Shown here piece by piece: positions 26,104-34,459 of a stretch of 64,000 nucleotides of DNA. The stretch's first letter is position 1; each line of letters starts with the position of its first letter. A program made the position numbers and the translations under genes. The DNA comes from Caldifermentibacillus hisashii (GTDB lineage Bacteria > Bacillota > Bacilli > Bacillales > Caldibacillaceae): NCBI RefSeq assembly GCF_027568575.1, contig NZ_JANUVP010000014.1; one strand, given 5' to 3'. Under the pieces are notes generated by a model, which was not told the origin of the DNA, did no database searches, and worked only from the letters and a program-made list of their open reading frames with translations.

Positions 26104-27939
26104 ATGTTAACTGAAAGAGAGTATAAAATTTTAATGAAGCTTCTTAAATTTAATCAACCTATAAGAATAAAAGATTTATCTAAGGAATTTAATGTTAGTC
26201 CTAGAATGATCAAATATGATCTTGACCATATTAAAGATTGGCTTGCAAAGTATGAACTACAAATATTATCACAAACAAATAAGGGATTATGGATAGAACC
26301 GGATGAGGACAAGAAAAAGATCGTTATTAAAGAATTAATCGGAAATGAATCTTGGAATCGCATTCCAGATCAAAATTTCCGAATAAAGAAAATTGTAATG
26401 ACGATGCTCCAAAAGGATGATTATACTACAGCTGCAAGTTTATCTGAAATCCTTGAGGTTAGTAGAAATACGATTTTAAGTGATATGAATTTGGTAGAAG
26501 AGTTCGTTTCTCCCTGGGAAATTCGGTTAGAGAGAAAGAAACGGATTGGATATAGACTATTTGGAGAAGAGCTTCATTTACGTTTATTGATAGAAAATCT
26601 AATTTTGTCAAATATGTCAAACTACGAAATATATCAGATCATGAGCAGTATTTCCAATAAGGAGGAAAGGAATTACACGATTTATTCTATAGATGGGACT
26701 TTGCTTTCAGTTTTCCGAATTGCTGAGGAAAAACTTTGTGAACTATACCATCCAAGTGTAACAAAAATTCTTCATCAGTCAGATATATTAACTCTACTAA
26801 TTAGAATCACTATTTCTGTTACTCGTTTAAATCAAGGAAAAACGATTAAAGGTTACCGTGTTTTAAAAGATAATCAATATACAGATGATGTATCTAGATT
26901 TATTTTAAATTTTATGAAAAGTGTTTTTAAAACTGTTGACCTTCCATTATTGGAAGATGAGTTTTTATATCTTTCAGGCGAATTTGCCAATGGAAGAAGA
27001 GTTGATCTTTTGAATGCTACTCAAAAAATTATTGAAGAAGTAAGTTATAAAACAGGGATTGACTTTAAAAGAGATACAAAGCTTTTTAGTAATTTATTTG
27101 CCCATTTATCTTTGCGGTTTCAAAGAGGATTATTTAACATGACAGAGTCGAATCCATTTGCTGAAGAAATAAAACAAAATTACGCGGATTTGTTTGAAAG
27201 TGTATCCTTAGCATGTGAGAAATATCTTGGAATGGACAAAATTGTAAACAAAAATGAGTTTATATCTTTTATTACTTTACATTTTCTAACTTCTTTAGAG
27301 AACACCTTTAATAAAAAAGAAAAGGTAAGAGCTGTTTATGTTTGTGCAACAGGTAAAGGAGTTGCGAGACTTATAAAAAGTCGAGTTGAAAAGGAAATAC
27401 ATGATATCGATATTGTCGCATATTGTTCCATCATGGAAGTTGAAGAAATATGTAAAAAGAGAGAAGTAGATCTGATTATTAGTGTATTTCCAATTAAGTC
27501 AAGAATACCTGTTATTGTAATGGAGGCCATTCCCACAAAAAAGGATATAGATACAATTAAAGAAAAAGTTTATGAAATATTGGAAAACAGACCAAAAAGT
27601 ATACAAAGAATAGCCTGGAAAGAAGAAGAAAAAAATGATGAAGATAGTGAAAGTATAAGTCTTGAAATCATTCTCAAAGGTTTTGAAGTGATACAAGAAG
27701 TTCAATCAAATTTTGCACATCGAATTAAAGATGATAGATTACAAGCACTTCACCTTCACATTTTTTTAATGGTTCATCGTTATTTTTTTGAAAAGCAATA
27801 TGATGATTTCTTATATACGTCACATCAGGTGACTGAGAAGAATAAACAGGATTTACAGTTATTTAAGAATATCCTAGAAAGTAAAGATTTACATGTAAAC
27901 GATTCTGAGTTAATTGCCTTATTACAATACTTAAATTAG
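26104..27939 (+). CDS. BglG-family PRD transcriptional regulator with EIIB-like domain
   Basis: A 611-residue regulator. The N-terminal HTH (LSKEFNVSPRMIKYDLDHIKDWL) and a second HTH (LEVSRNTILSDMNLVEEF) are followed by two PRDs (about 185-400) and an EIIB-like segment (VRAVYVCATGKGVARLIKSRV). The C-terminal 100 residues lack an EIIA histidine motif and instead look like a further helical PRD-like region (QSNFAHRIKDDRLQALHLHIFLMVHRYF). It starts at ATG 26104 after GGAGAAAG. It heads the EF_0829-EF_0839-type cluster and probably activates it in response to PTS state. Confidence 0.88.
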   Translation: MLTEREYKILMKLLKFNQPIRIKDLSKEFNVSPRMIKYDLDHIKDWLAKYELQILSQTNKGLWIEPDEDKKKIVIKELIGNESWNRIPDQNFRIKKIVMTMLQKDDYTTAASLSEILEVSRNTILSDMNLVEEFVSPWEIRLERKKRIGYRLFGEELHLRLLIENLILSNMSNYEIYQIMSSISNKEERNYTIYSIDGTLLSVFRIAEEKLCELYHPSVTKILHQSDILTLLIRITISVTRLNQGKTIKGYRVLKDNQYTDDVSRFILNFMKSVFKTVDLPLLEDEFLYLSGEFANGRRVDLLNATQKIIEEVSYKTGIDFKRDTKLFSNLFAHLSLRFQRGLFNMTESNPFAEEIKQNYADLFESVSLACEKYLGMDKIVNKNEFISFITLHFLTSLENTFNKKEKVRAVYVCATGKGVARLIKSRVEKEIHDIDIVAYCSIMEVEEICKKREVDLIISVFPIKSRIPVIVMEAIPTKKDIDTIKEKVYEILENRPKSIQRIAWKEEEKNDEDSESISLEIILKGFEVIQEVQSNFAHRIKDDRLQALHLHIFLMVHRYFFEKQYDDFLYTSHQVTEKNKQDLQLFKNILESKDLHVNDSELIALLQYLN

Positions 27940-27954
27940 TGGAAGGTGCATGGA

Positions 27955-29082
27955 ATGAACAATTATAAGATTATTGAAAATGGCTATGTTATAGATCCTG
28001 AAAGAGAGGTGATTGAGAAAAAAAATATAGGGATCATCAACGGAAAACTTGTTGATCCTCAAACTATCATTCAAGAAAGTGCAGATAACTATGAACGTAT
28101 CAATGCAGAAGGTTGTTATGTAGCACCAGGTTTTATCGATTTACATGTTCACGTTTTTAAAGATAGGACAAGCTTAGGAATAGAGGCTGATTTAGTGGGC
28201 GTTGAACAAGGTGTGACGACAATTGTTGATGCAGGTAGTTCTGGCTATGAGAACTATAAGCAGTTTAAAGAGTTGATTGTTAAAAATAGTAAAACGGAAA
28301 TTTTATCATTTTTAAATATATCTCGGAAAGGATTATGTGAGGGCATATCCGAACTTGAAAATCCAAATAACTTAATGACTTTTGAAGAAGCAGAAAAAAT
28401 ATTTACAAGTGAAAAAAATATTGTCGGACTAAAAGCAAGAATGAGTAGCTCAGTTGTTAAGGAACAAGGTATTGCTCCTCTTCAATATGCTCGAAAATTA
28501 GCTGACCAACTTGAGGTACCGATTATGGTACATATTGGGAACCCTCCTCCATATTTAAATGAAGTATTCCCTTTATTGCAAAAAGGTGACATCGTTACAC
28601 ATGCATTTCATGGGAAAAAACATGGGATTTTAAAAGAAGACAATAGGATGATACCAGAAGCCTTAGAAGCGCTTGAACGTGGAGTACTTTTTGATGTAGG
28701 TCATGGTACGGCCAGTTTCAGTTATCGGACGATTACAAGGTTTAAAGAAAGGTATTCGTGCCCTTTTACAATTAGTACCGATATATATATTGATAATTAT
28801 GTTAAACCCGTAGGCAGTTTAATGAAAACTATGTCTAAACTCCTTTCTATCGGTTATTCATTAAATGATGTTGTGAAATCAGTAACAAGTAGAGCGGCAA
28901 AAGCGATTGGCTTGGCTGAACAAGGTACATTAAAGCTGGGTACTCGAGCTGATTTAACTATTTTTACCATTGCTGAAAGAGAAGAGGATTTAGTTGATTC
29001 TGAAGGAGAAATAATGAAAGTTAGAAGAGTTCTTCAACCTAGAATGACAGTAAAAGATGGAGAGGTTGTTTATTCAGAATGA
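27955..29082 (+). CDS. Amidohydrolase/deacetylase metallohydrolase (EF_0837 family)
   Basis: About 375 residues of the amidohydrolase superfamily. GFIDLHVHVF supplies the first metal histidines, VGLKARMS the position of the carboxylated lysine, IMVHIGNPPP and DIVTHAFHG the next histidines, and FTISTDIYIDNY the catalytic aspartate. It probably removes an acyl or carbamoyl group, or opens a ring, on the compound processed by the DgaE/DgaF-like enzymes downstream. ATG at 27955 is preferred; an in-frame GTG lies at 27946. It overlaps the following PRD gene by 4 bases. Confidence 0.85.
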   Translation: MNNYKIIENGYVIDPEREVIEKKNIGIINGKLVDPQTIIQESADNYERINAEGCYVAPGFIDLHVHVFKDRTSLGIEADLVGVEQGVTTIVDAGSSGYENYKQFKELIVKNSKTEILSFLNISRKGLCEGISELENPNNLMTFEEAEKIFTSEKNIVGLKARMSSSVVKEQGIAPLQYARKLADQLEVPIMVHIGNPPPYLNEVFPLLQKGDIVTHAFHGKKHGILKEDNRMIPEALEALERGVLFDVGHGTASFSYRTITRFKERYSCPFTISTDIYIDNYVKPVGSLMKTMSKLLSIGYSLNDVVKSVTSRAAKAIGLAEQGTLKLGTRADLTIFTIAEREEDLVDSEGEIMKVRRVLQPRMTVKDGEVVYSE

Positions 29083-29411
29083 TTGCGGAAGAAATTAGGA
29101 AAGTAATAGAGAATAGCAGTGATTCCAGTACATGCGAAAAGATAATTTTAGAAGTAAAAGAATTATTAAAACAAGCCAACATTCAGATGACAGATGCCCA
29201 ATGGTTATCTTTAGTTTCTCATTTATCAGGAATGGTTTATCGATCTACCCATAAAAAATTAATTGATCCAATTGATAAGGAATTATTTAATGAAGTTTCT
29301 TCTGATTCCATAAAATTAGCAGAAAAGGTTTGCAACTTATTTAATGATCTACATGAGGATGAAAAATATCTTTTGTCGATACATTTTGAATCAGCAAGAT
29401 TAAAAAATTAA
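29079..29411 (+). CDS. PRD-domain protein (EF_0829 family)
   Basis: A 110-residue protein consisting of a single PTS-regulation domain without DNA-binding or RNA-binding regions. The conserved histidine of LVSHLSGMVYR and the region LSIHFESARL fit a PRD. This small family occurs in the same conserved cluster in other bacteria. A free PRD could sense or buffer PTS phosphorylation, perhaps by acting on the cluster regulator. The start overlaps the amidohydrolase stop (ATGA). Confidence 0.8.
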   Translation: MIAEEIRKVIENSSDSSTCEKIILEVKELLKQANIQMTDAQWLSLVSHLSGMVYRSTHKKLIDPIDKELFNEVSSDSIKLAEKVCNLFNDLHEDEKYLLSIHFESARLKN

Positions 29412-29428
29412 AAGAAGGAGGCAATATC

Positions 29429-29788
29429 ATGAGTAAAATTGTTGTTGTAATTGGAGATCGTTTAGGAAAAGGACAGAATGTAGCAAAAGGTGTAGAAGCG
29501 GCTGGTGGTAAAGCGATTGTTATACCAGGTATTGGGGCTGATATGAAACTAGGAGATGTAATGAAACAAGAAAATGCAGATATTGGTATTTCCTTCTGTG
29601 GAAGTGGTGGTGCCGGGGCAATTATGGCACAAACTAAATATGGATATCCATGTCAATACGGTATGCGTTCTATTGACGAAGGTATTACCGCAATCCGTCA
29701 AGGAAAACGAGTACTGGGTTTTGGGTTTATGGATATTGAAGATTTAGGAAGAAAAATTACAGAAGAGTATATAAAAATAAAAGGATGA
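29429..29788 (+). CDS. Glycine-rich SFCGS family protein (EF_0830 family)
   Basis: A 119-residue soluble protein. The diagnostic GISFCGSGGAGAIMAQ motif is near residues 53-68. The N-terminus IVVVIGDRLGKGQNVAKGVEAAGG forms a beta-loop-alpha unit. The family has no established biochemical role. Its constant association with two membrane proteins and a small DUF4312 protein suggests it is a cytosolic part of a transport system; the conserved cysteine in a glycine-rich loop is reminiscent of an EIIB active site, which is speculation. Confidence 0.85.
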   Translation: MSKIVVVIGDRLGKGQNVAKGVEAAGGKAIVIPGIGADMKLGDVMKQENADIGISFCGSGGAGAIMAQTKYGYPCQYGMRSIDEGITAIRQGKRVLGFGFMDIEDLGRKITEEYIKIKG

Positions 29789-29795
29789 TAAAATT

Positions 29796-30140
29796 ATGAA
29801 AAAAACATTCCAATCCACTTTAAGGATTGAAGGTTTTGGAATTTCAAAGGAACTGGCAATAAATACTGCTTTAGGGACAATTCAAAAAAAGGTAATGGAA
29901 CAGTATAAAGGTATAATTCTAAGGATAGAGCCTATAGATATTAGAATAATAAGTGCAAATGAAACAATTTATACTGAGAGATTTCTATTCTTCTTATTCC
30001 CTAGAAAAAGAAAAAAGTACAAAGTTGTACTAGATATTGATGTAAATATTTTTATGTTGAATGTTGATGAAATACCTTTTGAGTCAGCAGAATTACCAGA
30101 TAATATTCGAAATGCAGTTCTAGGAAATGAAATTAAATAG
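29796..30140 (+). CDS. DUF4312 family protein (EF_0831 family)
   Basis: A 114-residue protein that I recognise only as the cluster's DUF4312 component. It has mixed alpha/beta character (FQSTLRIEGFGISKELAINTALG...) and a basic patch PRKRKKYKVVLDID. No membrane segment is present. It lies 7 bases after the SFCGS gene and 5 bases before the first membrane gene and probably belongs to the same complex. Function is unknown. Confidence 0.8.
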   Translation: MKKTFQSTLRIEGFGISKELAINTALGTIQKKVMEQYKGIILRIEPIDIRIISANETIYTERFLFFLFPRKRKKYKVVLDIDVNIFMLNVDEIPFESAELPDNIRNAVLGNEIK

Positions 30141-30145
30141 GTGGT

Positions 30146-30937
30146 GTGTATATGGAATTTATGATAATTCTTATAAAGTCAGCTATTATTGGGGCGCTAG
30201 TGGGGGTTGGAGCAGGAGCGGGTGCAGCTAGAATGTTTCATGCTCCAACCGTTCAAGGTATGGGTGCATTCCGTACGCTTGGTGAATTAAACGCATGTGC
30301 TGGAGATGCTGCATCGCACTTTTCATTCGGCTTAGGTTTCTTCTTTAATGCATGGGCATCATCTGTCGGAGCGGGTGCATTTACACAAGATGTCGATCAT
30401 CGGATTATACCGAACTGGGCTGCGGCAGTACTACTAAGAAAGGGGAAGAAACCGGAGGAAACCCTTCACGATCCAAAGAAAATGGGAATAGCCGGTGGAA
30501 TCATTGGTGTAATTATTGTAGTTTTTCTAAACTCTACTGCTTCAGCTATTCCAGAATCATTACAAGCCATTGCAGTTAAAGTGTTAGTACCTGCAGCAAA
30601 TCTATTAATTAATCCTGTTATGCCTGTCATATTCTGGCTTGCCGCATTAGATGCTGGTAAACGTTCAGGAATATGGGGAACAATTTTTGGTGGTTTAGCT
30701 CATATAATTATGGGAAATGCGGTCCCCGGCGTTGTCCTAGGTATATTAATTGGTAAAGGGGTAGATGATGGCGGGTGGACAAAAATTACCAAAAACCTAT
30801 TAACAGCTGTAATTTTATTATTTGCATTGAGTGCATTTTTCCGTGGCTTTGATATTAATTTAATTAAGAGTTTTCATTTAGATGTTCCAACTTGGTTGAT
30901 AAATATTCATGAAATGCTTGGACAAGAGGTGAAATAA
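30146..30937 (+). CDS. DUF4311 membrane protein (EF_0832 family)
   Basis: A 263-residue membrane protein with about six hydrophobic segments. The glycine-rich SAIIGALVGVGAGAGAARMFHAPTVQGMGAFRTLGELNACAGD region and a second block, GGLAHIIMGNAVPGVVLGILIGKGVDDGG, are notable. Together with the next gene it probably forms the membrane channel of an uncharacterised transporter. Family membership is clear from gene order and size; its function is not established. Confidence 0.82.
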   Translation: MYMEFMIILIKSAIIGALVGVGAGAGAARMFHAPTVQGMGAFRTLGELNACAGDAASHFSFGLGFFFNAWASSVGAGAFTQDVDHRIIPNWAAAVLLRKGKKPEETLHDPKKMGIAGGIIGVIIVVFLNSTASAIPESLQAIAVKVLVPAANLLINPVMPVIFWLAALDAGKRSGIWGTIFGGLAHIIMGNAVPGVVLGILIGKGVDDGGWTKITKNLLTAVILLFALSAFFRGFDINLIKSFHLDVPTWLINIHEMLGQEVK

Positions 30938-30939
30938 AG

Positions 30940-31611
30940 ATGAGTGAAAATATTAATATAACGAATAGTGAAAAAAACATGAAAAACTTTTGGTATGCTG
31001 ATTGGTCATTTCCTATCTTTGTATCGCTATTGTCAGCAGGTGTCTTTGCTGGGACTCATATGTATTATGTATATCATATTGGTGCATTTAATGATGTAGC
31101 AATTGTCGCGATGCTACAGGCAGGGATGGAAGGTGCCGGATATGGGGCAGCTGCAGCATTTGGTGCAAGTTTTCTATTCGCCCGAATATTAGAAGGATCG
31201 CTCGTAGGGATTCTTGATATTGGTGGTTCAATTCAGACAGGATTAGGTATTGGCGTTCCTGCATTGCTACTAGGTGCAGGTATTACAGCTCCAATAGAAT
31301 CATTTGTACTTTCATTACTGACTGGAGCACTATTAGGTATAATAATAGGTTATGTCATAATTGGTCTTCGTAAATTTACGGTTGGAAGGTCAAATTCCAC
31401 ATTCGGTGCAGATATTATGATGGGTGCAGGGAATTCATCCGGCCGTTTTCTTGGACCATTAATCATTATTTCTGCAGCTAGTGCTTCGATTCCGGTTGGT
31501 ATTGGTTCTATTATAGGAGCTGCATTATTCTATGCATGGAAAAAACCAATAGCTGGTGGTGCTATCTTAGGTGCAATGATATTAGGTGCTTTCTTTCCGA
31601 TTGAATTATAA
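30940..31611 (+). CDS. DUF4310 membrane protein (EF_0833 family)
   Basis: A 223-residue membrane protein with about six segments, rich in Gly/Ala (AGMEGAGYGAAAAFGASFLFARI, GAGNSSGRFLGPLIIISAASA). It starts 2 bases after the DUF4311 stop with AAGAGGTGAA upstream. Always found beside DUF4311, so a two-protein membrane unit is likely. The substrate may be an amino-sugar acid or similar compound given the downstream enzymes. Confidence 0.82.
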   Translation: MSENINITNSEKNMKNFWYADWSFPIFVSLLSAGVFAGTHMYYVYHIGAFNDVAIVAMLQAGMEGAGYGAAAAFGASFLFARILEGSLVGILDIGGSIQTGLGIGVPALLLGAGITAPIESFVLSLLTGALLGIIIGYVIIGLRKFTVGRSNSTFGADIMMGAGNSSGRFLGPLIIISAASASIPVGIGSIIGAALFYAWKKPIAGGAILGAMILGAFFPIEL

Positions 31612-31626
31612 AAGAGGTGTTTTGAA

Positions 31627-32736
31627 GTGGGAATATTTAAAGAACTGGGTTTACGAGAAATAATAAATGCAAGTGGAAAAATGACTGCTTTAGGTGCATC
31701 AGCTGTTGAAGAGCAAGTCGGACTTGCATTAAAAGAGGCATCACAAGACTATGTTGATATAGATGAATTGATGGAATACACAGGAAAAGTCATCGCAAAA
31801 GTAACAGGAGCAGAAGATGGTTGTCCTACTTGTGGTGCTTCTGCAGGAATAGCAATTTCTACAGCAGCTGTTATTGCCGGAACAAAATTATCATTAATTG
31901 AAAGAATCCCTGATACAGAAGGTTTAAAAAATGAGGTTATAGTACAAAAAGGGCATTTAGTTAATTTTGGAGCTAGTATCGGTCAAATGATTCGTATTGG
32001 TGGAGGAAAAGTGGTTGAGGTTGGCCAAGCCAATAAAGTTGAAAAAGATCATATAGAGCAAGCAATTAACGATCATACTGCTGCATTATTATATGTTAAG
32101 TCACATCACACAGTTCAAAAGGGAATGCAGTCGATTACTGCTATGATGGAAGTTGCACATAAGCATGGTTTGCCATTTATTATTGATGCTGCAGCTGAAG
32201 AAGATTTCCAAAAATATATAAAAATGGGTGCGGATATTGTTATATACAGTGGAGGAAAAGCACTTGAAGGTCCAACTTCTGGATTTATTTGTGGTAAAAA
32301 AGAGTTAATGGAGGCTTGTCGTAAGCAGTATAAAGGTGTTGGTCGCCCAATGAAAATAGGCAAGGAAGGAATGGCTGGTCTTATAACTGCTCTCAAATTA
32401 ATTGAAAATAAATCAAGTAAACCAGAAAAGCAAATTGAGAGAATGACTAACTTATGCAATAAACTTGGAAAACTACAGGGTCTCACTTGTTCCATTAAAC
32501 AGGACGAAGCTGGAAGGGAAATTTATCGAGCACAAATTCATATTAACGAAGATATAACAGGAATTTCAGCAGAAGAACTTTTACACAAACTTGAAGCTGG
32601 CAATCCAGCAATTTATTTAAGGCATCACTATGTAAATGTTGGTATCTTATCTGTTGATCCACGGCCGCTGTTAGAAGGACAAGAAGATATTATTGCTGAT
32701 AAGATTATTGACATTTTACAGGGAGGAAATAAATAA
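31627..32736 (+). CDS. DgaE/SelA-related PLP-dependent lyase
   Basis: A 369-residue fold-type I PLP enzyme. The candidate cofactor lysine is K211 in IYSGGKALEGPTSGFICG. GCPTCGASAGIAIS and PFIIDAAAEEDF (PLP aspartate) are further motifs. The closest characterised type is DgaE, which dehydrates D-glucosaminate-6-phosphate to 2-keto-3-deoxygluconate-6-phosphate (KDGP). The GTG start follows AAAGAGGTG. Its last base overlaps the start of the DgaF-like gene, fitting a two-step pathway. Confidence 0.87.
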   Translation: MGIFKELGLREIINASGKMTALGASAVEEQVGLALKEASQDYVDIDELMEYTGKVIAKVTGAEDGCPTCGASAGIAISTAAVIAGTKLSLIERIPDTEGLKNEVIVQKGHLVNFGASIGQMIRIGGGKVVEVGQANKVEKDHIEQAINDHTAALLYVKSHHTVQKGMQSITAMMEVAHKHGLPFIIDAAAEEDFQKYIKMGADIVIYSGGKALEGPTSGFICGKKELMEACRKQYKGVGRPMKIGKEGMAGLITALKLIENKSSKPEKQIERMTNLCNKLGKLQGLTCSIKQDEAGREIYRAQIHINEDITGISAEELLHKLEAGNPAIYLRHHYVNVGILSVDPRPLLEGQEDIIADKIIDILQGGNK

Positions 32737-33455
32737 TGGATGGAAAACAAAAAGTGATATTTAATGTATTAGCTAAAGATGCAGAAAATGCAAAAGAACT
32801 TATTGAAGTTGCAGGAGATCGTATATTCGTAGGTGTTATGGTGAAAAATTTTGCTACTGAAGAAGATGCAATTCAACATGTACAATATTTGAAAAATATT
32901 GGCGTACCAGTGTCAGTTGGACTAGGTGCAGCTGATCCAAATATGTGGCAAAGGGTTGCAAATGTTTCTGCAAAGACAAGACCAGTTCACATCAACCAAG
33001 TGTTTAGCGCAGCAGGTTATACCCTTGGAAGAATGGAAGAATTGGGAGAAACTCCAATTATTAATGGGGTTATTGAGCCTTCCGGAACTCCGGGTGAAGT
33101 ATATATTTCGACTGGTCCTGCAAGTTCAGCAAATAAAGAAAAGGTTTCATGTGATTTGGCTGCAAAAATGTTAGCTGAAGTTGGCATACAATCCATAAAA
33201 TTTTATCCAATCCAAGGTGAGAAACATCTTGATGAAGTTGCGGCTATGGTCAAAGCAGCTGTTAGGGCGGGATTAAAAATTTTTGAACCAACTGGTGGTA
33301 TTACGGTAGACAATGTATATAACATTGTAAAAATATGTTTAGATAATGGGGCAGAACTGGTTATTCCCCATCTGTATACTTCTTTAATAAATAAAGAAAC
33401 GGGAAAAACTGAAGTTGCAAAAATAATTCATTTACTTAAAATAAAATGGGACTAA
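32736..33455 (+). CDS. DgaF-like KDGP aldolase family protein
   Basis: A 239-residue TIM-barrel aldolase related to DgaF. The likely Schiff-base lysine lies in GIQSIKFYPIQGEKHLDE. GVMVKNFATEEDAI and KIFEPTGGITVDNV shape the barrel ends. It should cleave 2-keto-3-deoxy-6-phosphogluconate to pyruvate and glyceraldehyde-3-phosphate. The start ATG overlaps the DgaE-like stop (TAATG) with GGGAGG upstream. It is the last gene of the cluster before a terminator. Confidence 0.87.
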   Translation: MDGKQKVIFNVLAKDAENAKELIEVAGDRIFVGVMVKNFATEEDAIQHVQYLKNIGVPVSVGLGAADPNMWQRVANVSAKTRPVHINQVFSAAGYTLGRMEELGETPIINGVIEPSGTPGEVYISTGPASSANKEKVSCDLAAKMLAEVGIQSIKFYPIQGEKHLDEVAAMVKAAVRAGLKIFEPTGGITVDNVYNIVKICLDNGAELVIPHLYTSLINKETGKTEVAKIIHLLKIKWD

Positions 33456-33467
33456 GAATAATAGGGA

Positions 33468-33507
33468 TGAGGCTACAGTTGAATTAAACTGTAGTCTTCT
33501 TTTTAAA
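33468..33507 (+). terminator. Terminator after the DgaF-like gene
   Basis: GGCTACAGTT pairs with AACTGTAGTC across a short loop and is followed by TTCTTTTT. Confidence 0.75.
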
Positions 33508-33529
33508 TTAGATGGAAGGAAGTTTAATT

Positions 33530-34183
33530 ATGAAGAAATTTGGTGTTATTTTTGACATGGATGGGGTCATTATTGATAGTGAGCCAGTATATAGATCTTT
33601 AAATGAACAGATATACAAACGCTTAGGTATTAAGGTGGAGGAAAGTTTTAAAAGTAAATACATAGGAGTTACCGCCAGAACAAAATGGAAACTTATCAAA
33701 GAAAATTATAATTTATCTCAAAGCATTGAAGAATTACTAAAAGTTCAAAATGAAGTATTTTCACAAGCAAAATGGGACTATAGAAAAATCCTATTTCCAG
33801 GTGTCAAGCCATTGTTAAAAAAATTACAAATGAATGCTGTTCCGTTAGCATTAGCAACTTCATCAGGAAGATTGAGGGTAAATGAAGTTTTAGAACAGTG
33901 TAATTTGGCAGGTTATTTTAAAAAGGTAATTACAGGTGATGAGGTGAAAAATGGAAAGCCTGATCCGGAAATATTTTTGTTAGCAGCAAAGTTAATCAAT
34001 ATACCCCCAGAAAATTGTATTGTAATTGAGGATTCATATAATGGACTTGTTGCAGCTAAAGATGCAAACATGTATGGGGTGGGCATAAGACACCCCGAGA
34101 TTCAAGTGGATTTATCAATTGCTGATATTATTGTTGAATCGCTAGAAGAGATTGAGTTTGAACTTATAGGAAAAGAAGAGTGA
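33530..34183 (+). CDS. HAD-superfamily sugar-phosphate hydrolase/phosphoglucomutase-like
   Basis: A 217-residue HAD protein of the beta-phosphoglucomutase-like subgroup. Motif I is FDMDGVIIDSEP (nucleophile Asp and the second Asp), motif II LATSSGR, motif III NGKPDPEIF lysine, and motif IV VIEDSYNGLVAAKDA. Substrate is probably a small sugar phosphate. ATG at 33530 follows GGAAGGAAG; an upstream in-frame start at 33512 lacks a site. It stands after the terminator of the Dga-like cluster and could form a separate unit or be reached by read-through. Confidence 0.88.
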   Translation: MKKFGVIFDMDGVIIDSEPVYRSLNEQIYKRLGIKVEESFKSKYIGVTARTKWKLIKENYNLSQSIEELLKVQNEVFSQAKWDYRKILFPGVKPLLKKLQMNAVPLALATSSGRLRVNEVLEQCNLAGYFKKVITGDEVKNGKPDPEIFLLAAKLINIPPENCIVIEDSYNGLVAAKDANMYGVGIRHPEIQVDLSIADIIVESLEEIEFELIGKEE

Positions 34184-34459
34184 TATTTATGATAGAAAGT
34201 GGGAGGATTGTAATGAAAATGTGTCTTACTTTACATTAAGTAACATTTAAAATAACATCCGTAACTCTATTAATATTAATTTCATAAGTCCGGTTAGAAA
34301 AACCAAGCAGGTAATTAAAAGAAAGCAGATATCTATAAAAAGTGGATTAAATTAAAATGCAAATATATACTGAATTTATATATAATTAATCCATTAAGAA
34401 TAATAAAAGATCCCCCCACCTACAAAAGCGTAGGTGGGTAAAGTATACTCCAGCAAAAA
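34184..34459. other. Intergenic region: mini-ORF and tnpB-end-like hairpin
   Basis: 34213-34239 could encode only MKMCLTLH after a good GGGAGG site, perhaps the stump of a lost gene. 34411-34437 is a stem CCCACCTAC/GTAGGTGGG that resembles the right-end hairpin of the tnpB element. It also sits where the LacI-type gene (minus strand) should terminate. Confidence 0.45.
34411..34437. repeat. Hairpin resembling an IS200/IS605 right end
   Basis: CCCACCTAC...AAAAGC...GTAGGTGGG closely resembles 4205-4229. It may be a solo element remnant reused as a terminator for the LacI-type gene. Confidence 0.45.
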
